Below are positions 33,051 to 43,028 of a DNA stretch of 44,379 nt, piece by piece. This DNA is from Clostridia bacterium (lineage in GTDB: Bacteria > Bacillota > Clostridia > Oscillospirales > Acutalibacteraceae), in the NCBI GenBank assembly GCA_017625835.1, contig JAGAKF010000018.1, positions 1 through 44,379 of the forward strand, read 5' to 3'. Every line of letters starts with the position of its first letter. Position 1 is the stretch's first letter. The notes beneath the pieces were generated by a model, which did not search any database, was not told where the DNA came from, and worked only from the letters and a program-made list of their open reading frames with translations. Made by a program: the position numbers and the translations under genes.

Positions 33051-36000
33051 TTATTGTTTTGCCATTTCATCTGCAGCAGAAAGAAGAAGCTTGATTCTGT
33101 TGACCTGGTTAACCTCAGATGCACCCGGGTCATAGTCAACAGCGGCAATATTTGCCTGCGGATATGTGTTCTTCATCGCTTTGATAACGCCCTTACCGAC
33201 AACGTGGTTCGGCAAGCATGCGAAAGGCTGAATGCAGACAATGTTCGGTGTTCCTGTTGTGATCAACTCTGCCATTTCACCTGCAAGGAACCAACCTTCA
33301 CCGTACTGATTACCGAGAGAAAGGAAAGGTTTTGCAAGCTCGGCAACGTCTTCAATCTTCATCGGAGCTTCGAATCGCTTGCTGTTTTCAAGAGCCTTGA
33401 TCGCAGGACGTCTGAGGATTCGGATCATTCTGACACCAACATGCGCAATAGCAGAAGCTGTCCACCTTGAGCCAAGATACTGATGCTTGTAATCATTCTT
33501 ATAAATATAATAGTTAAAGAAGTCGATCAGATCAGGAACTACTGCCTCCGCGCCCTCTCTTTCAAGAAGCTCAACAATGTGATTGTTTGCAAGAGGCATA
33601 TACTTAACAAGAATTTCGCCGACAACACCTACACGATGCTTTTTGAGATTCTCGTGAATCGGTAATTTATCAAACTCATCAACAATCTTCTGGCAAAGAT
33701 CATTATATGAATATGTCTTATCCTCACCTGTGAGGTGAGCTATACACAAATCAAGCAGCTTCGCGTGCAATTCATTTGCTGAGCCTTCAACAATTTCGTA
33801 CGGACGCACGCGGTAAAGGCATCGCATAAACAAATCGCCAAAAACAATAACCTTGATAGCATCCCAGATCATCTTCTTCGGAAGCTTGAAGCCCTCATTT
33901 TTCTCCATGCCGTTTGCATTGAGTGAGATAACAGGGATGTGAGAAAGGCCGACACTGCCGAGAGCTCGGCGGATAAATCCGACATAGTTACTTGCACGGC
34001 AGCAACCACCTGTCTGTGTCATAATAATAGCAAGCTTATCTGTGTCGTACTTTCCTGAAAGCACGGCATCCATAATCTGGCCGACAACAGTGATTGATGG
34101 GAAGCATGCATCGTTATTAACAAACTTCAGACCTGTATCAATCGCCTGACGGTTATCATTCTGAAGAACTTCAATATTAAAGCCATACTTGGCAAGAACC
34201 GGTTCTGCCATATCGAGATGGATCGGGCTGAACTGAGGAACGATGAGCGTATACTTATCGTCGTGCATCTGCTTTGTATACTCTGCTCTGCGGTAGTTAA
34301 CCGGCTTCGGATCAGGCTTAACGTTTCTTTCGTGTCTCTGATTCATTGCTGCAAGAAGACTGCGGAGTCTGATTCTTGCTGCACCGAGGTTATTAACCTC
34401 GTCAATTTTGAGAACGGTGTAAAGCTTATTACTGTTATCAAGGATTTCAAATACCTGGTCTGTTGTAACAGCGTCAAGACCGCAACCGAAAGAATTGAGC
34501 TGAATGAGTTCGAGGTCATCACGCTTACAAACGAACTCAGCTGCTGTATAAAGCCTTGAGTGGTAAACCCACTGGTCATTAGCACGCATCGGTCTTTCCG
34601 GGTTGAAATTGATCGGAAGGCTGTCCTCAGTAAGAACGCACAAGCCGTAAGACGCAATCATCTCGGGAATACCGTGGTTGATTTCAGGGTCGATGTGATA
34701 AGGTCTTCCTGCAAGGACAATACCGTAGCCCTTGTTCTTTTCCATTTCTTCAAGAACACGGCGACCTTCTTCTCTGATGTCTTCCTTTGCCTTGATCTGC
34801 TCAATCCATGCGGCGTGTACTGCTTCGCGAGCTTCATCCTCGCCGATCTGCCATTCCTTGCGGCAAAGCTTAACAAGACGGTCAGCCAATATCTGTTCGC
34901 TGGTGAAAGCCATAAACGGACGGAGATATTTTACGTCACCTTCCGTAACAGCCTCAACATTATTCTTGAGGTTTTCTGCATAAGAGACAACCATCGGGCA
35001 GTTGTAATGGTTCTGAGCGTCAGGTGTTTCCTGGCGTTCGTAGTAAATACACGGATGGAAAATTGTCTTTATGCCCTTATCAACAAGCCACTGTACGTGA
35101 CCGTGAGCAAGTTTTGCGGGATAACATTCTGATTCAGAAGGAATTGTTTCCATACCGAGCTCATAAATCTTTCTGTCTGAAAGCGGAGATACCTCAACGC
35201 TGAAGCCGAGCTTATGGAAGAATGTTGCCCAGAACGGGAAATTTTCATAAACATTGAGAACTCGTGGAATACCGATAACCCCTCTCGGAGCATTTTCAGG
35301 ATTCGGATAGTCGAAAATTCTCTTGAGCTTATAATCCACCATATTCGGTGCTTTTGATTTATTCTGCTCGCCTGCACCCTTTTCACAACGGTTACCCGTG
35401 ATATGACGGCGTCCGTCAGGGAATCTGTTGATCGTAAGCATACAGTTATTTGAGCAACCCTTACAACGGGTTGTTGTGCTTGTATATGTAAGAGAAAGAA
35501 TATCTTCAAGTTCCATCATAGAACCCGGCTGTCCGTGGTAACGATCTTTTGCAATAAGAGCCGCACCGAAAGCACCCATAACGCCTGAAATATCAGGACA
35601 GATTGCGTTTACTCCCGAAATTTTCTCGAAAGCTCTGAGAACTGCCTGGTTGTGGAATGTACCGCCCTGAACAACGATGTGAGAACCAAGATCCTTGCTG
35701 TCTGCAAGCTTGATAACCTTGTAAAGGGCATTTTTGATAACGGAATATGCAAGACCTGATGAGATGTCGGGAAGTCCTGCACCCTCCTTCTGTGCCTGCT
35801 TAACATTTGAGTTCATGAAAACAGTACAACGTGTTCCGAGGTCAACGGGAGTTTTTGCAAAAAGAGCTTCTTTACTGAACTCAGCTGCTGTGTAGCCCAG
35901 AGAGTTCGCAAAGTTCTCGATGAAAGAACCGCAACCTGAAGAACAGGCTTCGTTAAGCATAATTGTATCAACGGCACCGTCACGAAGCTTGATGCATTTC

Positions 36001-37268
36001 ATATCCTGACCGCCGATATCGAGAACACAGTCAACATCTTTATCGAAGAAAGATGCAGCCTTACAGTGTGCGATTGTTTCAACCTCACCCTCATCAAGGT
36101 TGAATGCTGTCTTGAGAAGGCCTTCGCCGTAACCTGTTGAACAGCTTCTTGCAATACGTGCTGTCTTCGGAAGCTTTTCGTAAATTTCGGCAATGGCTTT
36201 TTTAGCTGTTTCGATCGGATTGCCTTCATTGCTTGAATAGAATGAATAAAGCAATTTACCGTCGTCACTTATAAGAACAATTTTAGTCGTTGTTGAACCT
36301 GCGTCAATTCCGAGGAAGCAGTCACCGCTGTATGTAGCGATGTCACCCTTAGGAACAACAGCTTCGCCGTGTCTCTTTACAAACTCGTTGTATTCATCTT
36401 CATTTTCGAAAAGAGCAGGAAGACGAGGCATCTCGAATGAAACCTCAACACCCTGGTCGAAACGTGCAATCAATTCGTCAAGCTCAACTTCTGCACCGCC
36501 GTCTGTCATAGCAGCACCCGAAGCGGCAAAAAGATGAGAATTTTTCGGATCAGCGATTGTTTCGTCAGTAAGCTTAAGCGTTCTGATGAATGCATTCTTA
36601 AGCTCGGGCATAAAATGTAACGGTCCGCCAAGGAATGCAACGCAGCCCTTGATCGGCTTGCCGCAGGCAAGACCTGAAATCGTCTGATTAACAACTGCCT
36701 GGAAGATAGAAGCAGCAAGGTCAGCCTTTGTCGCACCTTCGTTGATGAGCGGCTGGATATCTGTTTTTGCGAAAACACCGCATCTTGCAGCGATGGGATA
36801 AATCTGTTTGTAATCCTTTGCAGCTTCGTTAAGTCCTGCTGCATCAGTCTGGAGAAGAGCTGCCATCTGGTCGATGAAAGAACCCGTACCGCCTGCACAA
36901 ACGCCGTTCATTCTTTCGTCAAGACCGCCTCTGAAATAGATAATCTTGGCATCTTCACCGCCAAGCTCAATTGCAACATCCGTCTGAGGGGCATAGAACT
37001 TCAGGGCTGTTGCAACGGCAACAACCTCCTGAACAAAAGGTATCCCAAGCGACTTTGAAAGATTGATTGAGCCTGAGCCTGTTATATTAATTTTAAGGTT
37101 TTTAATTCCTGTTTTTTCGACAGCTTCCTTAAGAAGCTCCGCAAGCACCTCACGGCACTGAGCCATATGACGACGGTAAACACCAAAAACAATTTCATTG
37201 TTCTCGTCAATAATAGCCAGTTTTACGGTGGTTGAACCCACGTCGATTCCTGCACGATATTCTTTCAT
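33051..37268 (-). CDS. double BadF/HgdC-type activase fused to DUF2229 and a HgdB-like region
   Basis: A 1405-aa protein of the large 2-hydroxyacyl-CoA dehydratase activase-related family. There are two ASKHA ATPase domains: AGIDVGSTTVKLAIID (6-21) and LGIDAGSTTTKIVLIS (319-334). Each keeps the two cysteines that bind a shared 4Fe-4S cluster in activases: GVCAGGTGSF and ARCGVFAKTDI in the first, EACSSGCGSF and TRCTVFMNSN in the second. After a CKGCSNNC motif (near 600) comes DUF2229 and a C-terminal part like a dehydratase subunit, rich in Cys. The two ATPases suggest an intramolecular electron activator. No dehydratase subunit, CoA-transferase or acyl-CoA gene is nearby, so the substrate is unknown. 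Its own strong promoter lies 140 nt upstream. Confidence 0.9.
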   Translation of the reverse strand: MKEYRAGIDVGSTTVKLAIIDENNEIVFGVYRRHMAQCREVLAELLKEAVEKTGIKNLKINITGSGSINLSKSLGIPFVQEVVAVATALKFYAPQTDVAIELGGEDAKIIYFRGGLDERMNGVCAGGTGSFIDQMAALLQTDAAGLNEAAKDYKQIYPIAARCGVFAKTDIQPLINEGATKADLAASIFQAVVNQTISGLACGKPIKGCVAFLGGPLHFMPELKNAFIRTLKLTDETIADPKNSHLFAASGAAMTDGGAEVELDELIARFDQGVEVSFEMPRLPALFENEDEYNEFVKRHGEAVVPKGDIATYSGDCFLGIDAGSTTTKIVLISDDGKLLYSFYSSNEGNPIETAKKAIAEIYEKLPKTARIARSCSTGYGEGLLKTAFNLDEGEVETIAHCKAASFFDKDVDCVLDIGGQDMKCIKLRDGAVDTIMLNEACSSGCGSFIENFANSLGYTAAEFSKEALFAKTPVDLGTRCTVFMNSNVKQAQKEGAGLPDISSGLAYSVIKNALYKVIKLADSKDLGSHIVVQGGTFHNQAVLRAFEKISGVNAICPDISGVMGAFGAALIAKDRYHGQPGSMMELEDILSLTYTSTTTRCKGCSNNCMLTINRFPDGRRHITGNRCEKGAGEQNKSKAPNMVDYKLKRIFDYPNPENAPRGVIGIPRVLNVYENFPFWATFFHKLGFSVEVSPLSDRKIYELGMETIPSESECYPAKLAHGHVQWLVDKGIKTIFHPCIYYERQETPDAQNHYNCPMVVSYAENLKNNVEAVTEGDVKYLRPFMAFTSEQILADRLVKLCRKEWQIGEDEAREAVHAAWIEQIKAKEDIREEGRRVLEEMEKNKGYGIVLAGRPYHIDPEINHGIPEMIASYGLCVLTEDSLPINFNPERPMRANDQWVYHSRLYTAAEFVCKRDDLELIQLNSFGCGLDAVTTDQVFEILDNSNKLYTVLKIDEVNNLGAARIRLRSLLAAMNQRHERNVKPDPKPVNYRRAEYTKQMHDDKYTLIVPQFSPIHLDMAEPVLAKYGFNIEVLQNDNRQAIDTGLKFVNNDACFPSITVVGQIMDAVLSGKYDTDKLAIIMTQTGGCCRASNYVGFIRRALGSVGLSHIPVISLNANGMEKNEGFKLPKKMIWDAIKVIVFGDLFMRCLYRVRPYEIVEGSANELHAKLLDLCIAHLTGEDKTYSYNDLCQKIVDEFDKLPIHENLKKHRVGVVGEILVKYMPLANNHIVELLEREGAEAVVPDLIDFFNYYIYKNDYKHQYLGSRWTASAIAHVGVRMIRILRRPAIKALENSKRFEAPMKIEDVAELAKPFLSLGNQYGEGWFLAGEMAELITTGTPNIVCIQPFACLPNHVVGKGVIKAMKNTYPQANIAAVDYDPGASEVNQVNRIKLLLSAADEMAKQ

Positions 37269-37373
37269 TTTTCTTCCTCCGCTTTAAAACAGTAAGAGTA
37301 AAATCACAATCTGAAACCGAAATAGCGCAACAGCATAATCGGTATTGCTCCAGACCCTGAATATATACTTAGC

Positions 37374-37388
37374 TGATTGTAACAATCA
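37374..37388 (-). promoter_or_regulatory. small hairpin in the activase leader
   Basis: TGATTG, TTA, CAATCA lies just after the presumed start point. The remaining leader (37269-37373) and the stretch 37444-37559 show no gene. Confidence 0.4.
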
Positions 37389-37406
37389 TTTATCAAAATC
37401 TTGAAT

Positions 37407-37435
37407 ATAATATCATTTTTAGTATTGTTTGTCAA
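37407..37435 (-). promoter_or_regulatory. promoter of the activase/PAP2 transcript
   Basis: TTGACA (37430-37435), a 17-base spacer and TATTAT (37407-37412) preceded by TGA. A dyad TTGTCA / TGACAA (37429-37443) overlaps the -35. Confidence 0.78.
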
Positions 37436-37559
37436 CATGACAAGGGGGTTTTGTTGTACAACCCGACATACAAATTATTCCAATTTACACATAAAAAACT
37501 ATGCAAAATATTTAAATGTTCAATTATAATCCAGCATTCATCTGATTCAGAATATGAAA

Positions 37560-37588
37560 AAACACGGTAGGATCACCCCACCGTGTTT
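37560..37588 (-). terminator. terminator of the serC-serA operon
   Basis: AAACACGGT / ACCGTGTTT, extended by GG/CC, then TTTTC on the minus strand, 18 nt after the serA stop codon. Confidence 0.88.
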
Positions 37589-37605
37589 CATAATTCTGCT
37601 ATCTT

Positions 37606-38730
37606 TTATTTAATAACTCTTACTTTGATTACACCGTTGATTGCTTCAACTGCTGCAAGTGCGTCAACGTCAGCAACTGTATAAGCGTAATCGCCTCTTA
37701 CAGCTGTCTTTACATCTGCGCCGAGTGCTGCTTTGACTGCATCTGTTGCATCAGCCTTATGGATAACGCAGGTGCGTGCACCGTTAACAGCTTCAAGCTT
37801 CATAGCCGGCATATTTACTGAGTTTACGATTTCACCCTTTTCGATATAAGCGATAAGCTCGTCTGCAGCCATAATTGCGCAGTTATCTTCGCTTTCGGGA
37901 GTTGATGCGCCAAGGTGAGGAATTGCAATAATTCCGTCAATGCCGATAACATCGTCTGACGGGAAGTCTGTTACATAAGCTGCAACCTTACCGCTTTCAA
38001 GCCCTGCCTTGAGGTCATCATTGTTTACAAGTCCGCCACGTGCGAAGTTAAGAATTCTTACGCCATCCTTGCAGAGTGCAAGTGTATCTTTATTTACAGT
38101 ATTCTTTGTCGAATCTGTGAGAGGAACGTGAATTGTGATGTAGTCGCTCTGCTTGAAGATTTCACTGATATCGTCAACAAGTACCATATCGTCTGACATA
38201 GCTACCTTGATACCCTCTGAAATATACGGATCATAGCCGACAATCTTCATACCGAGAGCTTCTGCAGCCTGAGCTACCTTGAAGCCGATTGCGCCCATAC
38301 CGATAACACCGAGAGTCTTGCCGAGAATTTCGGGACCTGCAAACTGTGACTTGCCTTTTTCAACAAGCTTACCTACTGCATCGCCCTCACCCTTGAGAGT
38401 TTTACACCAGTCAAGAGCAGCAGAAACACGGCGTGAAGCCATAAACATACCGCAGATAACGAGTTCTTTAACTGCGTTAGCATTTGCACCCGGTGTATTG
38501 AAAACAACAACACCCTTTTCAGCACAAGCTTCTACGGGGATATTGTTTGTACCTGCGCCTGCACGTGCGATTGCGATTGTTTCAGGAGCAAGCTCCATTT
38601 CGTGCATTGATGCTGAACGAACCATAATAGCTGTGGGATTTGCGATATCCTCACCGTATGCGTAGAGGTTCTTATCAAACTTATCTGTACCGCAAGCTGC
38701 GATTTTATTAAGAGTAAGAATATTGTACAT
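37606..38730 (-). CDS. serA: D-3-phosphoglycerate dehydrogenase
   Basis: A 374-aa NAD-dependent 2-hydroxyacid dehydrogenase that oxidises 3-phosphoglycerate, the first step of serine synthesis. Substrate loop RAGAGTNNIPVEAC (about 75-88), nucleotide loop LGVIGMGAIGFKVAQ (about 143-157), catalytic Arg in FARGGLVNNDDL and catalytic His in IPHLGASTPESE. The C-terminus (about 310-374) is short and ACT-like. The gene follows serC by 65 nt without a terminator, which supports the substrate assignment over other family members. Confidence 0.93.
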   Translation of the reverse strand: MYNILTLNKIAACGTDKFDKNLYAYGEDIANPTAIMVRSASMHEMELAPETIAIARAGAGTNNIPVEACAEKGVVVFNTPGANANAVKELVICGMFMASRRVSAALDWCKTLKGEGDAVGKLVEKGKSQFAGPEILGKTLGVIGMGAIGFKVAQAAEALGMKIVGYDPYISEGIKVAMSDDMVLVDDISEIFKQSDYITIHVPLTDSTKNTVNKDTLALCKDGVRILNFARGGLVNNDDLKAGLESGKVAAYVTDFPSDDVIGIDGIIAIPHLGASTPESEDNCAIMAADELIAYIEKGEIVNSVNMPAMKLEAVNGARTCVIHKADATDAVKAALGADVKTAVRGDYAYTVADVDALAAVEAINGVIKVRVIK

Positions 38731-38795
38731 AATAATTTCTCCTTAAAATTCAATGCCATTAACCCGAAGTTAATGACATTGAGATAATAATTTAA

Positions 38796-39878
38796 TTATG
38801 AATTAGCTTCTTCGAACTTCTTCATGAATTCTACGAGTGCTTCTACGCCTTCGATCGGCATTGCGTTGTAAACAGAAGCTCTCATACCGCCGACAGTCTT
38901 GTGACCCTTGAGGTTGATGAAACCTGCTTCTGTTGATTCCTTGACGAACTTTGCATCAAGGTCTGCATCGCCTGTTACGAACGGGATGTTCATAAGTGAA
39001 CGGTCCTCGGGAACAACTGTGCCCTTGAACATCTTGCTGCTGTCGAGATAATCGTAAAGGATTTTTGCCTTTTTAACGTTGTGAGCCTTCATCTCTTCAA
39101 GACCGCCGAAGCCCTTGATCCACTCAAGAACAAGCTTACACATGTAGATTGTGAAGCAAGGAGGTGTATTGTAAAGTGAACCTGCATCAGCGTGAACTTT
39201 ATAGTCAAGCATTGTCGGAGTGTACTCACGAGCATTACCGAGAAGATCCTCACGTACGATTACGATTACGAGACCTGCAGGAGCAACGTTCTTCTGAGCG
39301 CCGCCGTAAACAACAGCAAACTTTGAAACATCAACCGGCTCTGAGAAGAAGCAAGATGAAACGTCACAAACAAGAGGAATATCACCTGTATCGGGGATAT
39401 ACTTGAATGTAGTACCGTAGATTGTGTTGTTCATACAGTAGTAAACATAGTCAGCATCCGGACGGAAATCTTCGCGTGTTGTCTTCGGGATATATGAGAA
39501 CATTTTATCCTCTGAAGAAGCTGCGATTCTTACATCACCGTACTTCTGAGCTTCTTTATATGCCATCTTTGCCCAACGGCCTGAGATGATGTATTCAGCC
39601 TTGCCAGACTTGTTGAGGAAGTTGAGGGGAATTGCAGCAAACTGAGTTGATGCGCCACCCTGAACGAAAAGGATCTTGTAGTTGTCAGGAACATTGTAAA
39701 GTTCCTTAACGAGGTCGTGTGCACCGTCAATGATTGACTGGAAAACCTTTGAACGGTGAGACATTTCCATTACTGAATGTCCGCAACCCTGATAATCAAG
39801 CATTTCTTCTGCTGCCTTTTTGAGAACTGCCTCAGGCAACATTGAGGGACCTGCTGAGAAATTATAGACTCTTGCCAT
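38796..39878 (-). CDS. serC: phosphoserine aminotransferase
   Basis: A 360-aa class V PLP aminotransferase converting 3-phosphohydroxypyruvate and glutamate to phosphoserine. N-terminus YNFSAGPSMLPEAVL, then GGASTQFAAIPLNFL (about 73-87), the PLP lysine in YGGAQKNVAPAGL (about K196) and the C-terminal GGMRASVYNAMPIEGVEAL, all as in SerC. Adjacent serA and the shared promoter make a serine-synthesis operon. GGAGG ribosome site 8 nt upstream. No serB is in the window. Confidence 0.97.
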   Translation of the reverse strand: MARVYNFSAGPSMLPEAVLKKAAEEMLDYQGCGHSVMEMSHRSKVFQSIIDGAHDLVKELYNVPDNYKILFVQGGASTQFAAIPLNFLNKSGKAEYIISGRWAKMAYKEAQKYGDVRIAASSEDKMFSYIPKTTREDFRPDADYVYYCMNNTIYGTTFKYIPDTGDIPLVCDVSSCFFSEPVDVSKFAVVYGGAQKNVAPAGLVIVIVREDLLGNAREYTPTMLDYKVHADAGSLYNTPPCFTIYMCKLVLEWIKGFGGLEEMKAHNVKKAKILYDYLDSSKMFKGTVVPEDRSLMNIPFVTGDADLDAKFVKESTEAGFINLKGHKTVGGMRASVYNAMPIEGVEALVEFMKKFEEANS

Positions 39879-39935
39879 AATATTACCTCCGTATTAAATC
39901 GGTTCTTACCCGATATTTTTATATTATTACAGAGC

Positions 39936-39965
39936 ATTATACTCCCTTTGTTATATTATTGTCAA
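39936..39965 (-). promoter_or_regulatory. promoter of serC-serA
   Basis: TTGACA (39960-39965), an 18-base spacer and TATAAT (39936-39941). A small hairpin, ATCGGGT / AACCGAT (39898-39914), sits in the leader. Confidence 0.82.
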
Positions 39966-39994
39966 CATAAAAATGCTGTTTTTTTGACATTAAA

Positions 39995-40020
39995 AGCTGC
40001 AGAGCAAAAGCCCCGCAGCT
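39995..40020 (-). terminator. terminator of the C1 protease gene
   Basis: AGCTGC / GCAGCT extended through G-U pairs to an 11-bp stem with loop TTTT, then TTTTAATG on the minus strand, 14 nt after the stop codon. Confidence 0.75.
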
Positions 40021-40034
40021 GATTAACTTTTATT

Positions 40035-42989
40035 TTACCAGATCTTTGAAAATACATTGAAAATTTCTTTGATAAATCTGACTATCAGATCGATAATACT
40101 GAAGGAACTTTCTGTGCTTTCAGACCCTGTTTCTATGTTTTCAACATTATCATCTTCCAAGGGTTCATCAACCTGCTCAGGAGACTGATCAATAACATCA
40201 AGATACTCAGTGTAAGCTGACGAGGATTCGAAAAGAACCTCTGCCGTCTTGGTCTGGTCGACCGATGCAAGAAGTGTTCCTGCTTCCCTTAGTAACCTTA
40301 TATCACTGACGTCCGTTACACCGTCGTGGTTACAGTCCGCAGCCGCATAACAAACATCTCCGAGGCTGTCTATGCTGAGCATATTATTAACAAGGCAGTT
40401 TGCAAGAACCGCATCCTCTCCGTCGTACCAACCGTCGCCGTTTATGTCGCCGTAAAGAAGAATGGTGTATTCACCGACAACCTCTTCACCGTTCATAAGA
40501 AGTGCCTTTGTGCCTGAGCCGAGTCTGCCTGAGTTTTCATATGACCACGAATAACCCTCATCGGCAAGCTCGACATACTCGTCAAGAGAAACATCACCTG
40601 CTCTGATTCCGCTGATGACTCCCGTAAGATAATCGACCGATACGTCTGATTTTGTTTCGAAACCTGTTGCCTTTATGACCTCATTCTCAGTCTTTGAACA
40701 GCCCGTGCAGGTATGCGTTTTCTCACCGTCTTGCGTAGATGTCGGCTCTTTAACAAACACCCACTCAGAATATATATGCTCACCTGTCGGTTCAATATTC
40801 ACCCGATAACTTCCTCTGCACATAGAGCAGGTGTATTTTCCGACGCCGCTATTTTCGCAAGTCGGGCTTGTAACCACACTGTAAATATAGTCGTGATCAA
40901 CTTTAGGAATTTTCTGCGATTCGAGCGTCAGACCGCAGGTTTGACACAATCTAGCCAGAGTTCCTTCTCTCCAGCAGTTTGTAGCTATTTTAACTTCCCA
41001 ATCACCCGGACTGTGTCCTGTTGCGGGTATATCCTGTGTTTCAAGTATCGTACTGCATTCGGTACATTTTTTTGCAAGAATACCGGCTACTGTACAAGTC
41101 GTTACTCTTTCAACCATCCAATCACCCGGATTATGGTCTATCATCGGAATTTCACGTGAATCAAGCCACTTTCCGCACATCGTACATACTTTGCTCTCGC
41201 TGCCTTCTTTTGTGCAGGTCGCTTCCCGCCCGACTTTCCATTCTCCTGTATGCTCAAGCATCGGTATTTCCTGAGTTTCAGCGGTCTGATTGCATACGGT
41301 ACAGATTTTTACTGAAAGTCCCGTTTCGGTACAGCTTGCTTCTTTTTCGGTTATCCACGCACCCGTGGTATGAGCTATTCTGGGATAGAGCGTTTCCTCG
41401 AGAATTCCGTTACAGTCCAGACATACAATTCTCTCATATCCCTGACCGGAGCAATCGTCATATGTTTTAGTGACAGTCTCCTGATTGAGATGATCACAGG
41501 TAGTGACAGAAAATGCCTGGATACAGAAATTTTTACCGTCAATGCTTGAAAAAACACTTTCCGTCTGACGCCATGTTCCATTCCTATAAATCAAGCTCTC
41601 TCCCGGAGTTGAAGCTGAATAATCTCCACCTTCTATCGGAACACGAACGTTACCCGAAGAAACCGACATTTCAAGAACAACAGAGAATACGCACCCGTGT
41701 TCAAGCGGTACAGCTTCCGGCAAATCTATCGTATGATAACCTATACGAGGTATTTCAACGGTGAAAGACTGAGCCAGCTCACCGCTTGTCGGGTCGTTTG
41801 TTTCACCCGGAGACAAATTCACATATATGCTGACATTTACGGTAACATCCTCATTTTCAGTGTATGTTGATACAGCAGTAAGTTCTTCTCTGTATTTCGC
41901 AGTAAAAACATTTGCTATTTTTTCAGACGAGGCACTGTTTATCAAATGATCGGCGTCGCTGCCGTTGTGGGTATAATTGTTATCAAATTTTTCAGCCGGT
42001 TGAGTTGTAAAACCGCAAAAATCACTGATTGACTTATCGTAATATGAAATCCAGAAATAACCTCCGCCGTTTCCCCAACCTGAACCCCAGCTGTTTTTAC
42101 ACAGCCACGCACCGTTACCCTCGGGTCTGTTGCTGGAATTGAACTTACTCGCAGCAAAGTTATCGTCCCAGCCGATAACCGAAATCACATGGTTTGTGGC
42201 AGTTTGAATCGGATAATAATATGCTACATAATTGCTTCCGTTTTTAATATACGAATTGGAATCCGCATGATTATACGATGCTGTTATACTGCCGTTATCG
42301 ATAATCCATTGCTTAACTTCATCCGCAGTGGTACACTGCTCCATCGATCTGATTATAACGCCTGAGCTTGTATTAAATCTGTCCGCATCCGTATAAGTCG
42401 GCAATTTTGAAAGCTGCGAAGTTGTTGTCGGATAGTTGGACGTAACCTTGCTTCCGTCTGCTATACCTGCCCAACGTGCGAGCGCTCTTGTTACAAATCC
42501 GCAATCGCCGCCAAACTGATATACCTGCGCGCCAATGCCGTTGCCATCCCCGTAGTTGGGATCAGTTTTATTGTTAGTTGCAGTATTTATCGAAAACCAT
42601 GCAAGGTGAGGCTCGGAAAAATCCGTAGCACTGAGCTTCGTGTAACCGTTAACAATGCTGTTCGTTTCCAGAACACTTGTCGCCGCAAATACCCAACAGT
42701 TGCTTGAAGCTCCCTGATTTTTAACAGACGTGACCAAACTTTTTGAACGGGCATCATACGAAGACGGGATCGTTGACTCACTCATAGTGCCGAAATTTGT
42801 GTCGGGCTTCAGTCTGCCACCCGTCTCTACGACATTTCCGTTCTCATCGTATACCATCTGTTTGGTATAACCCATACTGCCCGGTTGCAGAGTTTCATCA
42901 TAGTCTTCAGCTGCAACCGAAACCAATGTTATAGGCATAACCGAAAGCATTATGCACAACGCAAGAATAATACTCAGACATCTTTTCAT
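40035..42989 (-). CDS. secreted papain-like (C1) protease with lectin-like domain, CxxC repeats and dockerin
   Basis: A 984-aa secreted cysteine protease. I chose the ATG at 42989 (GGGAGG 8 nt upstream) over a TTG at 43016. Signal peptide about 1-27 (ends VSVAA). Papain-family domain about 70-320: Gln92 (KNQGASSNCW), catalytic Cys98, His267 (ATNHVISVIGW) and Asn299 (CKNSWGSGWG). A beta domain (about 335-497) matches the lectin-like domain that often follows such proteases. Seven CxxC repeats (498-776), the GSGTKA...GEYTILLYGD beta module, and a dockerin with DINGDGWYDGED and DCNHDGVTDVSD (about 847-910) follow. The acidic tail ends in a hydrophobic helix (SFSIIDLIVRFIKEIFNVF). Likely displayed on the surface and degrading peptides or host proteins; the substrate is unknown. 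Confidence 0.9.
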   Translation of the reverse strand: MKRCLSIILALCIMLSVMPITLVSVAAEDYDETLQPGSMGYTKQMVYDENGNVVETGGRLKPDTNFGTMSESTIPSSYDARSKSLVTSVKNQGASSNCWVFAATSVLETNSIVNGYTKLSATDFSEPHLAWFSINTATNNKTDPNYGDGNGIGAQVYQFGGDCGFVTRALARWAGIADGSKVTSNYPTTTSQLSKLPTYTDADRFNTSSGVIIRSMEQCTTADEVKQWIIDNGSITASYNHADSNSYIKNGSNYVAYYYPIQTATNHVISVIGWDDNFAASKFNSSNRPEGNGAWLCKNSWGSGWGNGGGYFWISYYDKSISDFCGFTTQPAEKFDNNYTHNGSDADHLINSASSEKIANVFTAKYREELTAVSTYTENEDVTVNVSIYVNLSPGETNDPTSGELAQSFTVEIPRIGYHTIDLPEAVPLEHGCVFSVVLEMSVSSGNVRVPIEGGDYSASTPGESLIYRNGTWRQTESVFSSIDGKNFCIQAFSVTTCDHLNQETVTKTYDDCSGQGYERIVCLDCNGILEETLYPRIAHTTGAWITEKEASCTETGLSVKICTVCNQTAETQEIPMLEHTGEWKVGREATCTKEGSESKVCTMCGKWLDSREIPMIDHNPGDWMVERVTTCTVAGILAKKCTECSTILETQDIPATGHSPGDWEVKIATNCWREGTLARLCQTCGLTLESQKIPKVDHDYIYSVVTSPTCENSGVGKYTCSMCRGSYRVNIEPTGEHIYSEWVFVKEPTSTQDGEKTHTCTGCSKTENEVIKATGFETKSDVSVDYLTGVISGIRAGDVSLDEYVELADEGYSWSYENSGRLGSGTKALLMNGEEVVGEYTILLYGDINGDGWYDGEDAVLANCLVNNMLSIDSLGDVCYAAADCNHDGVTDVSDIRLLREAGTLLASVDQTKTAEVLFESSSAYTEYLDVIDQSPEQVDEPLEDDNVENIETGSESTESSFSIIDLIVRFIKEIFNVFSKIW
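40662..41498 (-). repeat. seven coding repeats of about 40 aa, each with a CxxC pair
   Basis: CxxC pairs at residues 523/526, 563/566, 602/605, 642/645, 682/685, 721/724 and 761/764. Six of the seven units carry a lone Cys about 10 residues earlier (for example ATCTKEGSESKVCTMC). Most units end in EIPxxxH followed by a GxW. Confidence 0.85.
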
Positions 42990-43028
42990 ACAAGAAACCT
43001 CCCGAAGTATTTTCAATCTTTATTTGAG

